Positions 9,446-20,762 of a DNA stretch of 64,000 bases are shown piece by piece. The DNA lies in assembly GCA_032716605.1 (NCBI GenBank), contig CM064572.1, positions 41,120,671 to 41,184,670 of the forward strand. The letters are read 5' to 3'. Under the pieces are notes generated by a model. The model saw only the letters and a program-made list of their open reading frames with translations, was not told the DNA's origin and ran no database searches. The stretch is from Paralithodes platypus (taxonomy: Eukaryota; Arthropoda; Malacostraca; Decapoda; Lithodidae). The translations under genes were made by a program, and so were the position numbers. The stretch's first letter is position 1. Each line of letters starts with the position of its first letter.

Positions 9446-10088
9446 CCCGGCAAGCGCGATAGGCCTCACGGAAGGCTTCCTATAGGGAACGCGATAGGCC
9501 TCACGGAAGCAAGACCATAAAAAAAGCCTTCCATAAAAAAAAGGGCCTATCAAAACAAAGGAATTTGTCTCTAGGTGAGATAATTCCCCTCCAGTACTCA
9601 TCCATGTAAATCTCACCCACCCCCCTCCCCTCCTTCCCCACCTTATTCCCCCCTCCCTCCCCTCCTCAATTATCACCTATTTTTCCTCTTATTATCATCA
9701 TTTATCGGTTATTTTTCTCTCCCGCGATAATGTAGCACAAGTGGGTTGCAGAAAAGATCGTTATGCAACACCCAGACACCGGCCCACACCGCCCCGCTCG
9801 TCTCAGTTACCTCACAGACAGCGAGAGAGGAGGGTTGCCTGTGGATCTCTCTCGCCTGAGATTATGACCGGGTGGCCAATATCTTCGTTTTTCACCACCC
9901 AAATGCTTTTCCCACTTATTTTAGCACTCTTGAAGGTTCATATATACATCATATATGTAAAATAAAAGCATACCGAAAACAAATAATGCTCTATATTGTA
10001 AATATAACGAATTCTGTCAGAATCCAAGGCTAGAAATGCACAAATAACTACCCTAGCCCCTAGGTCTATTTAGCGCTTGTCAGGTTAA
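9442..10088. mobile_element. TTAA-flanked non-autonomous element (piggyBac-type MITE)
   Basis: TTAA at 9442-9445 and 10085-10088. The ends are inverted: inward reads are CCCGGCAAGCGCGATAGGCC on the left and CCTGACAAGCGCTAAATAGA on the right. No transposase is encoded. A GCGATAGGCCTCACGGAAG motif is repeated at the left end. The termini differ from the neighbouring intact piggyBac, so another source of transposase is likely. Confidence 0.75.
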
Positions 10089-10114
10089 GAGTCTTCCGGC
10101 AGTTCCCGGGTTAA
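10085..10114. repeat. TTAA-bounded GC-rich palindrome
   Basis: Thirty bases from TTAAGAGTCTTCCGG to CCCGGGTTAA. It is a relative of 9408-9445 and lies just outside the right end of the preceding element. Confidence 0.7.
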
Positions 10115-10378
10115 CAAAACTTCCTGATAGCATATATCCTCATAGCAATCGATTCTCTGTTCGGGCTGGAATGAGTTCAATCCATAAATTGAATATTACC
10201 GTCGATCCAATATAGATTGTACGTTGGAACTCTTAAATTCCCGTTACCACCTATTTGGATACCCGTTATTCAGGCATTGATTTGTAACAGGAAGAAATTG
10301 TACTTTCCCTTTTGGTATATGTTGTAAGGTTTGACTTAATTGTAAGACTTTTTCCCCTTCATTCACTCTTCCCTATAT

Positions 10379-10824
10379 TTAACCCGTGGAGCCCCGGCTA
10401 GTTTTGTAATGTTTGCGCACCAGAACCCGGCCGGTTTTCAAAAAATGGTTTTATTCCAGAAACAATAGCGAATGGGTTAGGAATGAAGGAAAAACCACGA
10501 AAACCCGCTCAAAAAGCTTAAAAAATGGTCCTACAGAGCCCCCGAAAACGGATTTTACAAGAGTAAAAAATTGAAGGCAATTATCCCAAAAAACCAGGTT
10601 ATTGCGCGCTCGCGCGCACGCACGTGGACTTTGAGAGTTTTCAACCATCGGCACGGTTGCGTGGGATACGTACACAGTTCCCATACAAATCTGAGCCCTC
10701 TTGAGTGGCTACACCTGAGGTTACGGTCGGCGCAATTAGGGTGACGCGTCAGGCGCGTCTCTGGGGCTGTGCGTTACATACATCGCCGACACGTCAGACG
10801 CGTCGCTGGGGCTGTACGGGTTAA
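10379..10824. mobile_element. Deletion derivative of the 5673-9411 piggyBac (446-bp MITE)
   Basis: TTAA at 10379-10382 and 10821-10824. The left end matches the left end of the intact piggyBac (CCCGTGGAGCCCCGGCTAG, then GCGCACCAGAACCCGG). The right end matches its right end, including the GACGCGTC motifs and GCTGTACGGGTTAA. The transposase gene is absent. It should be mobilisable by the intact transposase 1 kb away. Confidence 0.9.
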
Positions 10825-12843
10825 GGGAAATGTATCGTTTAAGAAGGGTTAAGTAACCCTTGTCTATGTAAAGAGGGAATTAGCCTAGATCAGGAGGAGA
10901 ACTAATATTCTCAAATATATCTAAAATACTTTCAAGCCTAACTTATCCTTTCACCCTTTTTGTTATTCCCTGTAAAAATCCTTCCTTTTCGAATTTAGAG
11001 TAATGCCCCCTTGTGTAAAAAGACCGCCAATTCCTACCCAAGCGACGCCACCCTTTGTGGTCACTTTCCCCTTTTTTGGCGGGATCCCTGGCACTGGCCC
11101 TCGGCCCCTCACTGTCGTGACCCCAGGCCTACGAGAGAGACACCTACCTACCCCTCAGTCTCTGTCATTATTCCCTGCTTCTTCTCCGGACTTAGGCTTC
11201 CTTTCCCTCCATTCAGAGGTTCGTAATTAAGGTTTATAGTGTTATAAGGTATTGCTTATTCAGTTAAGTAAGTACTAGGTGTGTAATGTAGGAGGTATTA
11301 CTGTGATTGACAAATTCGTGAACTCGAGCTACCATCGGGTTGGTCGACAGGCACCCCTCACCTGCCAAGTGCCTACAACCATTCAAATTCCCCCATTATC
11401 ATTGTGTTCAGTAAAACTTAGTCTGTGCACCTTTGCTAAGTGTTATTCTGATATTTTAGACTTTGTTATTCCAAATTAACGTAAAATTAACTTCGTGTGT
11501 AATAATTTCAGTCAGAGGGACGCCATTTGATGGCCTTCCAATTCTTGTGTTTTTCCATAATTCCCGACCAAACTTAGGCTAGCCTATTTTGCTGATTTGT
11601 CTTGCACCGTTTTACATAATCCTGAGGTAGTGCGAGAACACCAGTTAAGAGTAGAATTGAGGACGAAGTTGATTAAAATGCTTTTGAAGCTTGACCGCCA
11701 TTTTAGGATTTAGACCAGCTCGCATTTCGGAGAGACGACCAGGTTTAGTAAATTACTAATGTAACAGTTGTATTGTATGTTTAGAACTTGTTCATTACTT
11801 TGAGTTTATAAAACCATGCATTTTGGTAAATATGATTGTATTTTAACGTGTAAATCAGGAAAGGACATTCGTTTGAGATCGTGTCCTTGAGTTTTGTTTA
11901 CCTTTCGTGTCTCCGACGTTCCAAAGTTAGGCCTATTCAGATAAGTATTTATAACTAACGTCTCCTAGGCCTGGTTATTGTTCATTTTAAATGTTTTTAC
12001 TGGGTTATAGTGTAAAGAGTTACTTGTTATCTTGGTTTAGAGATCCTCATTTCCCAACCCCAGTACTGTCAAATTTCGGACCCCCATTGGGTCGGGTTTA
12101 TTTCAGATGATTATTTGTTCTTACCTATTGTTACTTAAAGTTAACTAGTGAAAAGGCCGTTTAGGTATGGGTACTTGCTGAATTATTATGGTAGGTTATT
12201 ATGATTTTACATTTTAATTAGGCTACCTAACTTTCACCTAATTGGAAGTACAGTAGGCTATCATTAATTATTGTGCTTTTAGAGTGTATTATGAGTATTG
12301 ATTCCTATGATATATTTTTGTTTGACATGGTCTAATGAACAGAGTTGCCTTGCAAGGGATGGAATGCTGTAGTGAGATTCTGGTCAGCTGATTTCAGGGG
12401 ATACGTTACTCGAGTTACAGTAGGAATAACGTTAAGCTTTGTTTGAGCCTTGTGTAGCACCCTCCGCGTCGGGCAGTGAAACTTGTTAAGTTTGACCATG
12501 ACAATTACCTTTGATTTATGCCATTATTGTATTGATTTGACTCCATAGATATGCTGGGTAATTATGTATTCCCAATTGTGTGTAGAGTACTGCTGAGTAA
12601 CATACGTACTGTACCTGTACTTAATGAGAGGATCTTTGAGTGCCTTAAGAGATTATTTCGGTACTGTACTGTAATGTCATAATTTGATCTGGCATTGTAT
12701 TTCTGTATTTGTATTAGCTCATCTATTTTTATACATTAATAGGAATCCATGTATTTTTATATGTTTATATTAGCCTATATTTTTATATGTATTTGTATTA
12801 GTATTACTGTGTACCGTAATTAGGATATTGATTAACCCCATTA
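10825..12843. other. Featureless AT-rich DNA
   Basis: Only short spurious open frames (75 codons at most). I see no transposon ends, tandem repeat or RNA gene. Confidence 0.6.
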
Positions 12844-13331
12844 TTAACCCTTAAAAAGCGGCTCACCACATAAGTCGTTTTTAATAAAGCTGGACTATGT
12901 GGCGGCGCTCGACATAGGTCGAGTGGCAATTTCAGCACGTAATGTTGCTGAGAGAGAGAGACAAGTGGTGGCAGGAGACTAGCGAGCGTATGACTGCTCC
13001 AGACCACCGCGGCGAACCTACTGACACGAATCTCAGCTCCCTCCTCCCTCTCTCACTCGCTATATACGGAATTGTATCGGGAAAGTGGCTAATTACCTGC
13101 TTTTTGCACTCGCGTTGCACGGTTATTGCAAGAAAACTAGCCATCATAAAAGGATCGTTATGGTGTCATTCGAAAGCTCTGTTTATGCCCTTTCAGGGAT
13201 AGATACTTGTTTTACGTTCTGGGTCTTATTTAGGCATGAAAATGATCACGTAAACAGCCCTATTTTGGCTAAAAACACCCCGCTGTGCGGTACATATAAA
13301 TAAACCGCATAGGCCGCTAAAGAAGGGTTAA
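12844..13331 (+). mobile_element. 488-bp TTAA MITE, family 1, copy A
   Basis: TTAA at both ends. The left end starts TTAACCCTTAAAAAGCGGCT and the right end is AGGCCGCTAAAGAAGGGTTAA, giving short inverted ends around AGCGGC. Copies of the same 488-bp length lie at 37385-37872 (same orientation) and 54978-55465 (opposite). It encodes no transposase. A 72-86 codon open frame recurs in all copies but is short and has no recognised domain. The TTAA duplication implies piggyBac-type mobilisation. Confidence 0.85.
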
Positions 13332-14604
13332 GGGTTGGCTATATGTCAACCGACTGTTAAGAATGTATTCGACTTACCAGGGAACCAGTTTGGGATGGAG
13401 TTGATGTGATGCTGAATTGCTGATGGCGGAGAATCGGAGATTCACCCCTCCCATTGGCTGAGTGCAGGATGCTGAACTCGTGTACTGTACGAGGGTTCAA
13501 GGACCGCAGGAAGACGTATGATTACCCCCTATACCCCAGGATACGGTAGGCCAAAGAGAAGTAAAGGCAAGCCTGGCCGATACCGGTATCTAGCGGAATT
13601 GGGATGTATAATACTGAGAGGAATGGGGTGGATACAGACAGCAAGATTCGAGTCCTACTCCTAGGTTAAGAGACTGTCCCCGTACGGTAATGGATTGGTA
13701 ATGGATTAGATACGATACCAATGTTAAGAGTTGTAAACGGTAAAATGTTCCTTATATTAATATCAAGCTTAAGATTACTGCAATATGTTTGTATCTATCC
13801 TCCCGTACCTATTTGGATCTAAATGTGTTGTCAGGATGGTAAATCGGAGCCGTCCATATTAAATTGGTCTAAGAGTAGTACCAGTAGCCTAACCGAGAGT
13901 TAAAGTCTTGTCAGCCAACATTGAAGGTGAAGTTCTTGATTGGTCTTTGCTAGCCTCCGATTTATCATACTGTCCTAATGTACCTGAATAATGAGCATGA
14001 GTCACGATTGCAGAAAGAATAAGAAATCCATGGGGACGGCCAGTTCCCCTGAAGGTGGGCGATCAAATAATTAAAATTAATTACCGTTCCCAAAAACATC
14101 CTTATGTGATATCTAGAAAGTAGAGAATATGCTAGGTCTCAGTGGGGTTTTTGTGGTTCTTTGGTCTTATCATCGTGTCGGAGTTGCAGCCTTTCCCCTT
14201 CCTCGAAGGATGTTGGATGTGGGTCAACCAAACAGGGTTGTCCTCTCGTTAATTAGAATGCAATAACGGGTTTGTCGTCATCTCTTCCTTTCTATCCTTG
14301 AGTACCTATTTTCCGCCTTCGCAGCTTAATCCTTCTTTTTCTGTCTCTCCCTCTCTCTCTTGTTCGCAGCAGAAGGGAAAGCGAAGAATGAGAGATACCC
14401 CCTCCCATTACAGATTCACTCCGACTTCGATCAAAAAGCATGTCGCTATTTCCAAAAGAATTAACATAACTTTACTACGCCTCAATATGTCCTATGGTAG
14501 GACCAAGGCTTTAACCTATCTAATCTAAACGTCCCTAAACTTACAACCTATCTGTATATAAATATATATCATATGTTTTACTACGCCTCAATATGTCCAA
14601 TCAT
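13332..14604. other. Unique-looking intergenic DNA with a short tandem duplication
   Basis: No gene. The sequence starting TTTACTACGCCTCAATATGTCC at about 14471 recurs at about 14576; the LTR element interrupts the second copy. Confidence 0.6.
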
Positions 14605-14609
14605 AGGAC

Positions 14610-14994
14610 TGTGGTTGACATACAAAATGTTAGCACGCTTTCCTCACGGTGAGAATATCCTTGTAGAAATGCTGCGCTGTATAGGCTAGCCTAGGCCTAG
14701 GCCAAGTGGTTCCCCATCCAAACGCTCGAGAAACTGCGACCACAAACCACAATCCAACCTGACCTACAGCTACAGTGATGCCCACACGAACCTCCGACCT
14801 CGGCTGAATCTATTCACCTACCACAGCAACACTACACTCGGTAAATACAACGGGAGCTCCCTGTGACCTTTACACCCCAGTCGTCACACGCGTGTTTCTG
14901 TCGCTACCCCCGTTCGTTCGCCCAATGTGCCTAAAACTAACTAACCTACCCAACGTAAATCAAATCTACCCAACATAAATCGAATTACACCACA
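14610..14994 (-). repeat. 3' LTR (385 bp)
   Basis: Starts TGTGGTTGACATACAAAATG and ends ATTACACCACA on the plus strand. Just inside it, read on the minus strand, is the purine run AGGGGG (about 14996-15002), the expected polypurine tract position. Confidence 0.95.
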
Positions 14995-15155
14995 CGCCCC
15001 CTGATCTCAAGATCAATCTAACAAAAAAAAAAAAAAAAGTCCCTCTATCCCACCTACTCCATTTCACAATCACTTCCCATCTCATAATTTCCCATCCACC
15101 CTGGCCGTCGCCTCTCTCTCTGCGACCGTCGTAGTACCACTTCGTTTTCTTCTAC

Positions 15156-15707
15156 CTATTCTTGCTCGTCATCTCGCACCTCATCATCAGTTGAAGACTC
15201 TACCACTCTTCTGACGTCCAAGATGTGACGTGGCATCCCGTCGACACTGAGGTTATTCCTGGAATGCACGTCCGTCACAGTACCCCTTCCCCACTGGGAT
15301 GTACACTTTGCGTTTGGGGGCTTCACCCAAATCTCCTCCCCAATTTGGATAGAGGCAGGCCCTTCCTCCCCCACAATGGCCATCGGCACCGCACATGGAT
15401 GTCGCCATTCATACTGAAATACTGCTCTTTGTGGTACGGTTCTCTCATCCTGACCTGCCCTAGGGGACATATTATACCAAAATACTGCTTCCATATGCGC
15501 TACCTGCCCCCTCTCTGCCATCGCCTTGATCGTCCGATGATGTCTTTCCACAATTCCGTTCCCACTTGGCCGATACGCAGCTCTAAAGAAACGTCGGACA
15601 TTCCACCTATCAAGCATGTCCTTCAAAGCCTGCGACCGAAAAGCAGTACCGTTATCCATCAACACCTCATCAACTGGGCCCCTCTCTAGGAAGATCTCAT
15701 TCAGCAC
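15156..15707 (-). pseudogene. Integrase C-terminal half (pol fragment)
   Basis: Holds the second and third DDE residues: EVLMDNGTAFRSQALKD (Asp) and RPSGNGIVERHHRTIKAM (Glu). A C-terminal region follows that could bind DNA (EEIWVKPPNAKCTSQWGRGT). In frame with the previous fragment across a single TAG. Confidence 0.85.
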
Positions 15708-15716
15708 ACCTGCAAT

Positions 15717-16667
15717 CTATTCCGCATTCTCTGCTCTTAATTCCCTCCAGATAGCCACCCGTCCAGGTCCGCAGTCTACCATAGATAGGTACAGCCCCTG
15801 CCGATAGTGCGTCACATCAACCGCCAACCTTTGCCAATCATTATCCACTCTAATCTCCCCAGACACATGTACACTCGGTGCAAGGTCGATCGACTGACAT
15901 TTGTCACAACGTCTCGCCACCTCTCGAACGTTGTCCCTCGTGACTGCAGGGTCAACCTTCCTTGCCACAAACAGCGTCCTGTCGACTCCCATGTGGTGCA
16001 TTTGATGTAGCTCCTTTACACTTGGTGCTCCCATGCAATACACCATAGCCGCCTCCTTTGTCTCCTCTGGCACCCCGAGCCATGATTTCTTTACTCTTGT
16101 CAGGGCATCTGCCTTGTTCTTCTCTGATGGCACAAAAACTACACAAAACTGAAGACCATACACATCTTTCAACTCCCTCAGAATTCCCAGACGACGCTTC
16201 ACAATCAGTTCTGAGGCTCCCTTCGTTCGAACTCTTTTCTCTTCCGTCACCACAGATTTCAGCCAACCAAACACTGTAGCAGAATCAGTTCGAACCTCGA
16301 TCTCTCGCAAACCCCACTTCAAGGCCAAATTGATACCTTTCAATACCGCATCCAACTCGGCCACGTTGATATGACTGTAGTCGTGCTTCTTCCTCAACCA
16401 CGCAGCATCGTCAACTTCTACATTACCTATCTCCAATATCACGCCTGTCGCTATACTACTTGCGTCACACCATACAACCCCCTTCTCCGACTTCGGAGTG
16501 TGCCATCTTCCTCTCACTGGGTCTTCGCGTCTCACTCTTTCTATGACATCTTGCATCATCGTGACTGTCTCTTTTCCGACCTTGTCTTCCCATCTTACAC
16601 CTTCCGCTCTCCTCTTAACGTAACTACATGCTACCCACAGCCATCCTGCAATGGGATAGTGGCCCAC
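15717..16667 (-). pseudogene. RNase H plus integrase N-terminal half (pol fragment)
   Basis: RNase H motifs in order: VVWCDASSIATG (first Asp), VAELDAVLKGINLALKWG (Glu), RTDSATVFGWL (Asp). Then the integrase zinc-binding region, LHQMHHMG followed by RRCDKCQSID. The first integrase catalytic Asp is probably in LAVDVTHYRQG. The frame ends at a TAG at 15717-15719, but the rest of the integrase continues in the same frame beyond it, so this is one nonsense change. Confidence 0.85.
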
Positions 16668-17149
16668 CAGCCTTCCACAAGCTGAGAATAGCTCTCTCCT
16701 ACTCCAGTCTCCCTAATTTCCGGAACCTCATTACCTCTCTGGAATACTAGCTCGCCTGTTCTATCTCTCTCTAATCTCAAGCCCAACGCCGCACCCCCTT
16801 CCAATGGCTGCAGCTCCTTTGTGGCCAATCCAAACCTAGCCAAGTGCTCTACAATCTCGGCTGCCATCACCACAGTCTCGTCCACTAGTATATCGTCAAT
16901 ATATGAATTCGTGGCAGCCTTCATCATATGCGTTTTCCCCAGCACTGTCTTGAGTATCCTCGTCATGATTCTTGGAGCCGAATTCAACCCGAAACCCAAC
17001 CTCGTCAAGCAATACGGTTTCCCCTTGTGTCTCACCAGCTGGTACTTCCAGAGCTTCTCTGCCACATGAATTTGTAAATAAGCGGACTTCAAATCCACAA
17101 TGGTCGAGGCCCACCCCTCTGCCTCCACTCCCTGAGTGTCTCGCCGCAC
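16631..17149 (-). pseudogene. RT catalytic part (pol fragment)
   Basis: Contains IVDLKSAYLQIHVAEKLW, RLGFGLNSAPRIMTRIL and the catalytic NSYIDDILVDE (YIDD box). Together with 17089-17496 it makes the RT. The next fragment continues in another frame. Confidence 0.85.
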
Positions 17150-17496
17150 ACATCCGCGACGTCATCGCCTGTTTGACTCATCACGTGGGTATTAAGTTCA
17201 CGAAAATCCAATACAGGCCGTACCTTGTTTTTCGTCGGTTGAACCACCGCCATCAACGGCAACACTCCACTCTCCCCTTCCTCCCCCCATGGCAGCAGAA
17301 TGCCCTCATCATTCCACCTCTTCACCTCCTTGTCAAAATCTTCTCTCACTCCCTCTTTTATAGCATGTTCGTAGCAACCAACTTTGTTCTTCAAAACAGG
17401 CAACTCTCCTTTCAACAACCACTCGACTACCCACTTCCTACCATCAAATACCGCAACAAAATCCTTATCTTCAATCTTGCATGGATCAGCCCCCAT
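17089..17496 (-). pseudogene. RT N-terminal part (pol fragment)
   Basis: Open segment with the RT entry region VVQPTKNKVRPVLDFRELN, the fingers motif of LTR retrotransposon RTs. It overlaps the previous and following fragments in different frames, so single-base indels separate it from both. It belongs to the same pol as its neighbours. Confidence 0.8.
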
Positions 17497-18110
17497 TCGG
17501 TGCCTGGCTTCAACACCCCTCTCTTTGGCTCAACAACCCCGGCTGCCTTTGTGAACTTATCTTTCAGCTCTTCAGTCTCCGTCAGCTTCACAACCCTCCC
17601 TTCCGACTTTATGGCCACAGCGCATTGGGTCTCTCCACTCTCGGCAGTTGAACGGCTTACCGGTACCTTCCCAAACGTTACCGGTACTCTTCCATCTACA
17701 GTCGTAGCGCCACCCAGTTGGCTGAGTACATCCATCCCAATCACTGCATCAATGCCATCAATTACTCTATCAAGTACTATGGCCCTGATCCACAATCGGA
17801 TTCCTCGCACTGTCAACTCCATTTCTCTGGCACTCTCACACCTTATCTCTCTTCCATCGACTCCAACCAGCCTAGTGTCGTCTCCCTCACACTTTCCTAC
17901 CAAACGAGAGGCCAACACAGTGGTCGAACAGCCAGTATCCACAAGGGCTCTTGCCCCTTTCCCCCCCACCAGTACCTCCACCACTGGCAGGGAGCTTGGG
18001 AGCGCCTTTACTCGACTAAAGGGGTAGCTCCCGGCGCAGCATCTCCCCCTTGACCATTTCCCTGGTTGCAACGGCTCGCTATGTGACCCTCCTTCCCACA
18101 CCGATAGCAA
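17427..18110 (-). pseudogene. Retrotransposon aspartic protease region
   Basis: A 227-codon open segment with the retropepsin active-site motif ARALVDTGCSTTVLASRLV and a flap and C-terminal region ending in IDGIDAVIGMDVLSQLG, the usual GMD-like second motif. It would cleave Gag-Pol. It overlaps gag at its start and is followed by an RT in a different frame, so pol is not continuous. Confidence 0.8.
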
Positions 18111-18787
18111 GTTATGGCTGGCTTCGGCTCCTTACACTCCCTTGCCATGTGAGAGCCACCACATCTGAAGCAGCGACCTTTGAACCCACAAGCCTCCCAT
18201 TTCCTGCCACTCGGCTCACCCCGTGGAGCCTGCCACCTTGCCTCCACTTCCGGCCCCCCAGTAGCAACCACTGCAACTCCCCGGCTTCCTCCTGACGTCA
18301 ATATTCTAGCCCTAACTATTAATTCACTCACACTCACCGAGTCCGACTCAACGTCCTTAACCTGCTGAAGCTCCATCGATATCCTGTCCGGAAACCCAGT
18401 TATAAAAGCTAGCTTCACAGCCCTCTCCAAGCCCTCTCCCTTCCACCCAGCTAGCCCTGCCACCCTCCTTATCTCGTTAGCAAAGACATCCACCCCCTCA
18501 ACTGTCCATGTCACCCTCTTTAGCGTTCCATATGCCTCAAATATTCCCTGTGTAAAAGCCTCCTTCAATCTAGCACTTATCCTCTTAGCATCTAATTGAT
18601 CATTCTCACGCATTTCAAGGTACAAGGCTAACGTATCTCCCTCCAAGTACAGTGGTATGAAACTAGCCAAGTCAACAAATTTCAAGATTTTCGCCACCAA
18701 CTCTGTCTTCTTTAGCCACGCCACCACGTCGCCCATACCATCATACAACTTCATAATTTCACTACTCACCTTCCCTTTCTCAGCCAT
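18008..18787 (-). CDS. Gag nucleocapsid-like protein, 259 residues, intact
   Basis: Structural protein of the retrotransposon particle. The C-terminal third has two zinc knuckles: CFRCGGSHMAREC, whose CX2CX3HX4C spacing is one residue shorter than usual, and CYRCGKEGHIASRC with standard CX2CX4HX4C spacing. The N-terminal two thirds resemble retrotransposon capsid domains (ELVAKILKFVDLASFIPLYL region). The frame also opens 14 codons upstream, but those lie within the LTR; I prefer the ATG at 18785-18787 (MAEKGK), which lies only 26 bases inside the LTR. That leaves almost no room for a leader. Gag overlaps the protease frame by about 100 bases in another frame, consistent with programmed frameshifting or decay. 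Confidence 0.85.
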   Translation of the reverse strand: MAEKGKVSSEIMKLYDGMGDVVAWLKKTELVAKILKFVDLASFIPLYLEGDTLALYLEMRENDQLDAKRISARLKEAFTQGIFEAYGTLKRVTWTVEGVDVFANEIRRVAGLAGWKGEGLERAVKLAFITGFPDRISMELQQVKDVESDSVSVSELIVRARILTSGGSRGVAVVATGGPEVEARWQAPRGEPSGRKWEACGFKGRCFRCGGSHMARECKEPKPAITCYRCGKEGHIASRCNQGNGQGGDAAPGATPLVE

Positions 18788-18813
18788 GGTGACTAGTATA
18801 GGCCCGGATAGCT

Positions 18814-19208
18814 TGTGGTTGAAATACAAAATGTTAGCAAGCTTACCTCACAGTGAGAATATCCTTGTAGAAATGCTGCGCTGTATAGGCTAGCCTAGAC
18901 CTAGGCCAAGTGGTTCCCCATCCAAATGCTTGAGAAACTGCGACCACAAACCACAATCCAACCTGACCTACAGCTACAGTGATGCCCACACAAACCTCCG
19001 ACCTCGGCTGAATCTATTCACCTACCACAGCAACACTACACTCGGTAAATACAACGGGAGCTCCCTGCGACCTCTACACCCCAGTCGTCACACGCATGTT
19101 TCTGTCGCTTTCTGTCGCTACCCCCGTTCGTTCGCCCAATTTGCCTAAAACTAACTAACCTACCCAACGTAAATCAAATCTACCCAACATAAATCGAATT
19201 ACACCACA
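18814..19208 (-). repeat. 5' LTR (395 bp)
   Basis: Ten bases longer than its partner because TTTCTGTCGC is duplicated near 19097-19116. It starts TGTGGTTGAAATACAAAATG and ends ATTACACCACA on the plus strand. The AGGAC target duplication follows. Confidence 0.95.
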
Positions 19209-19213
19209 AGGAC

Positions 19214-19432
19214 CTAGTCTTTATTATCACGTTAATCTAGACGTTCCTGTATTTACATCGATCTTATCTATTTTTATCATATATCTCAAAACACGTAAAT
19301 ATGTACCCGTAGGCAATTACTTAAATCTAACTCTGTTCCGGAGTGTCCCACACTCCTGCTTTCTATCTCACAAATGAAGTTATACAATACAATTTAACTC
19401 CTATTTCATTTCATTTATAATCAAGTTTCAAC
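19214..19432. other. Flank right of the LTR element
   Basis: AT-rich, no feature seen. It continues the tandem unit broken by the LTR element insertion. Confidence 0.5.
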
Positions 19433-19479
19433 TCATAGATAATTACATAACAACACAACAGAAATACAATCAATTAAAA

Positions 19480-20198
19480 TACGCACTGGCAACAACTCCA
19501 ACATAACCATCATAAACACATACATCCCTCCCCAAACATCCCCTACAGTACCAAATGAATACAGACCACTATTACAGCAGATCACAAACACCCCACACAT
19601 CATCCTGGGTGGTGACTTCAACGCAAAGACGTCAGCCTGGTTCGTCGACAAGCCCGACACAGACAGAGGGCTGGTACTTCAACACCAAACAGATAACCTC
19701 ATCATCCTTAACGAAATCCATGAACATACCCATATTCCCCACCAAGCCCTCTATAACCCATCATCTCCAGACATCACCTTATGCTTCCCAGAACTCGCCC
19801 CCACAACATCCTGGAGGGTGGTTAGAACCTTAGGCTCTGACCACTTTCCGATCATTATCACCACCAAAACCAGACTCACCCCAGCTAGCCACAGACACAC
19901 TTACGCCAATTATAAAAGAGCTAACTGGGAAGCATTCACAAATGAAACAGAACAACACTTCACAACTCTAAACAGCGTAGCCATCACTAACATCAACAAT
20001 GCTGTACACATACTCAATAAAACTATCCAAAACGCTGACAAGAAACACATTCCTAGAGGTAACAGAAAAAGACACAACCCCAACTTCACACCAGAAATTC
20101 AAAACCTCATCAGACAACGCGACATACTGAAACACTCCCCAGCACCCCACACACAAGACATCACACAACAAATCCAAGCACTCCAACACCCAGACTAA
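19480..20198 (+). pseudogene. LINE endonuclease, frameshifted
   Basis: In the appropriate frames one reads IILGGDFNAKTSAWF (the GDFN core of endonuclease/exonuclease/phosphatase nucleases), YNPSSPDITLCFPELAP and VRTLGSDHFPIIITT (the SDH catalytic motif). The last lies in the open segment 19818-20198, which continues to the linker motif IPRGNRKRHNPNFTPEIQNL common between EN and RT in jockey-like elements. It would nick target DNA if intact. Confidence 0.75.
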
Positions 20199-20762
20199 CA
20201 ACAAAATACAAGACCAACAAAAACTAAATTGGAATAACTTCCTACAAACACTTGATCACAAAACAAACCCCAAAAAACTCTACAAAACACTAAACAGCAT
20301 CACACTTTCCAACAGCAACACAACACAATCACATGCTGCAATCACAACAACAGACTCTACTCCTTCATGTAAACAACAAGCAAACACTCTCATTAATCAC
20401 TTCTCACGTGTCAGCCACCTAAAACCCCACAAAGACGACCGACGTGTCATCCGACGTAAGAGACAATTCCCCACAGACCCTGACTATCCACCCTTCACCA
20501 ATCACCAGACAAAGCACATCATCAACAATCTCAAGCACTCATCCGTCTGTGGCCTAGACAACATAAGCAACATACACCTCAGACACCTGGGACCACAAGG
20601 CATACAAGCACTAACTAACATATCAAACTACAGTTACTCACACAATATAATACCAGACATCTGGAAGCATGGTATTATCATCACATACCCCAAACCCAAC
20701 AAAGAACCCATGCTACCCTTCTCACACCGCCCCATCACACTCCTCTGCACCCCTCCAAAGTC

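Larger units (their letters stand above)
14605..19213 (-). mobile_element. LTR retrotransposon (Ty3/gypsy-like) with intact termini and degraded pol
   Basis: LTRs at 14610-14994 and 18814-19208, each TG...CA, with AGGAC target duplications at 14605-14609 and 19209-19213. Between them on the minus strand are gag, protease, RT, RNase H and integrase in Ty3/gypsy order. The LTRs differ by about 12 substitutions and one 10-bp tandem duplication (about 3 percent), indicating a fairly recent insertion. Even so, pol needs at least three frame changes and crosses a stop. BEL/Pao is a less likely alternative. Confidence 0.95.

Noticed and set aside
12942..13303. Recurring 62-86 codon frames in family 1 MITEs
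   Set aside because: Conserved only because the MITE copies are recent; no domain, variable starts and no coding expectation for such elements.
16972..18027. 351-codon plus-strand frame
   Set aside because: Antisense to gag-pol, whose motifs are unmistakable on the minus strand.
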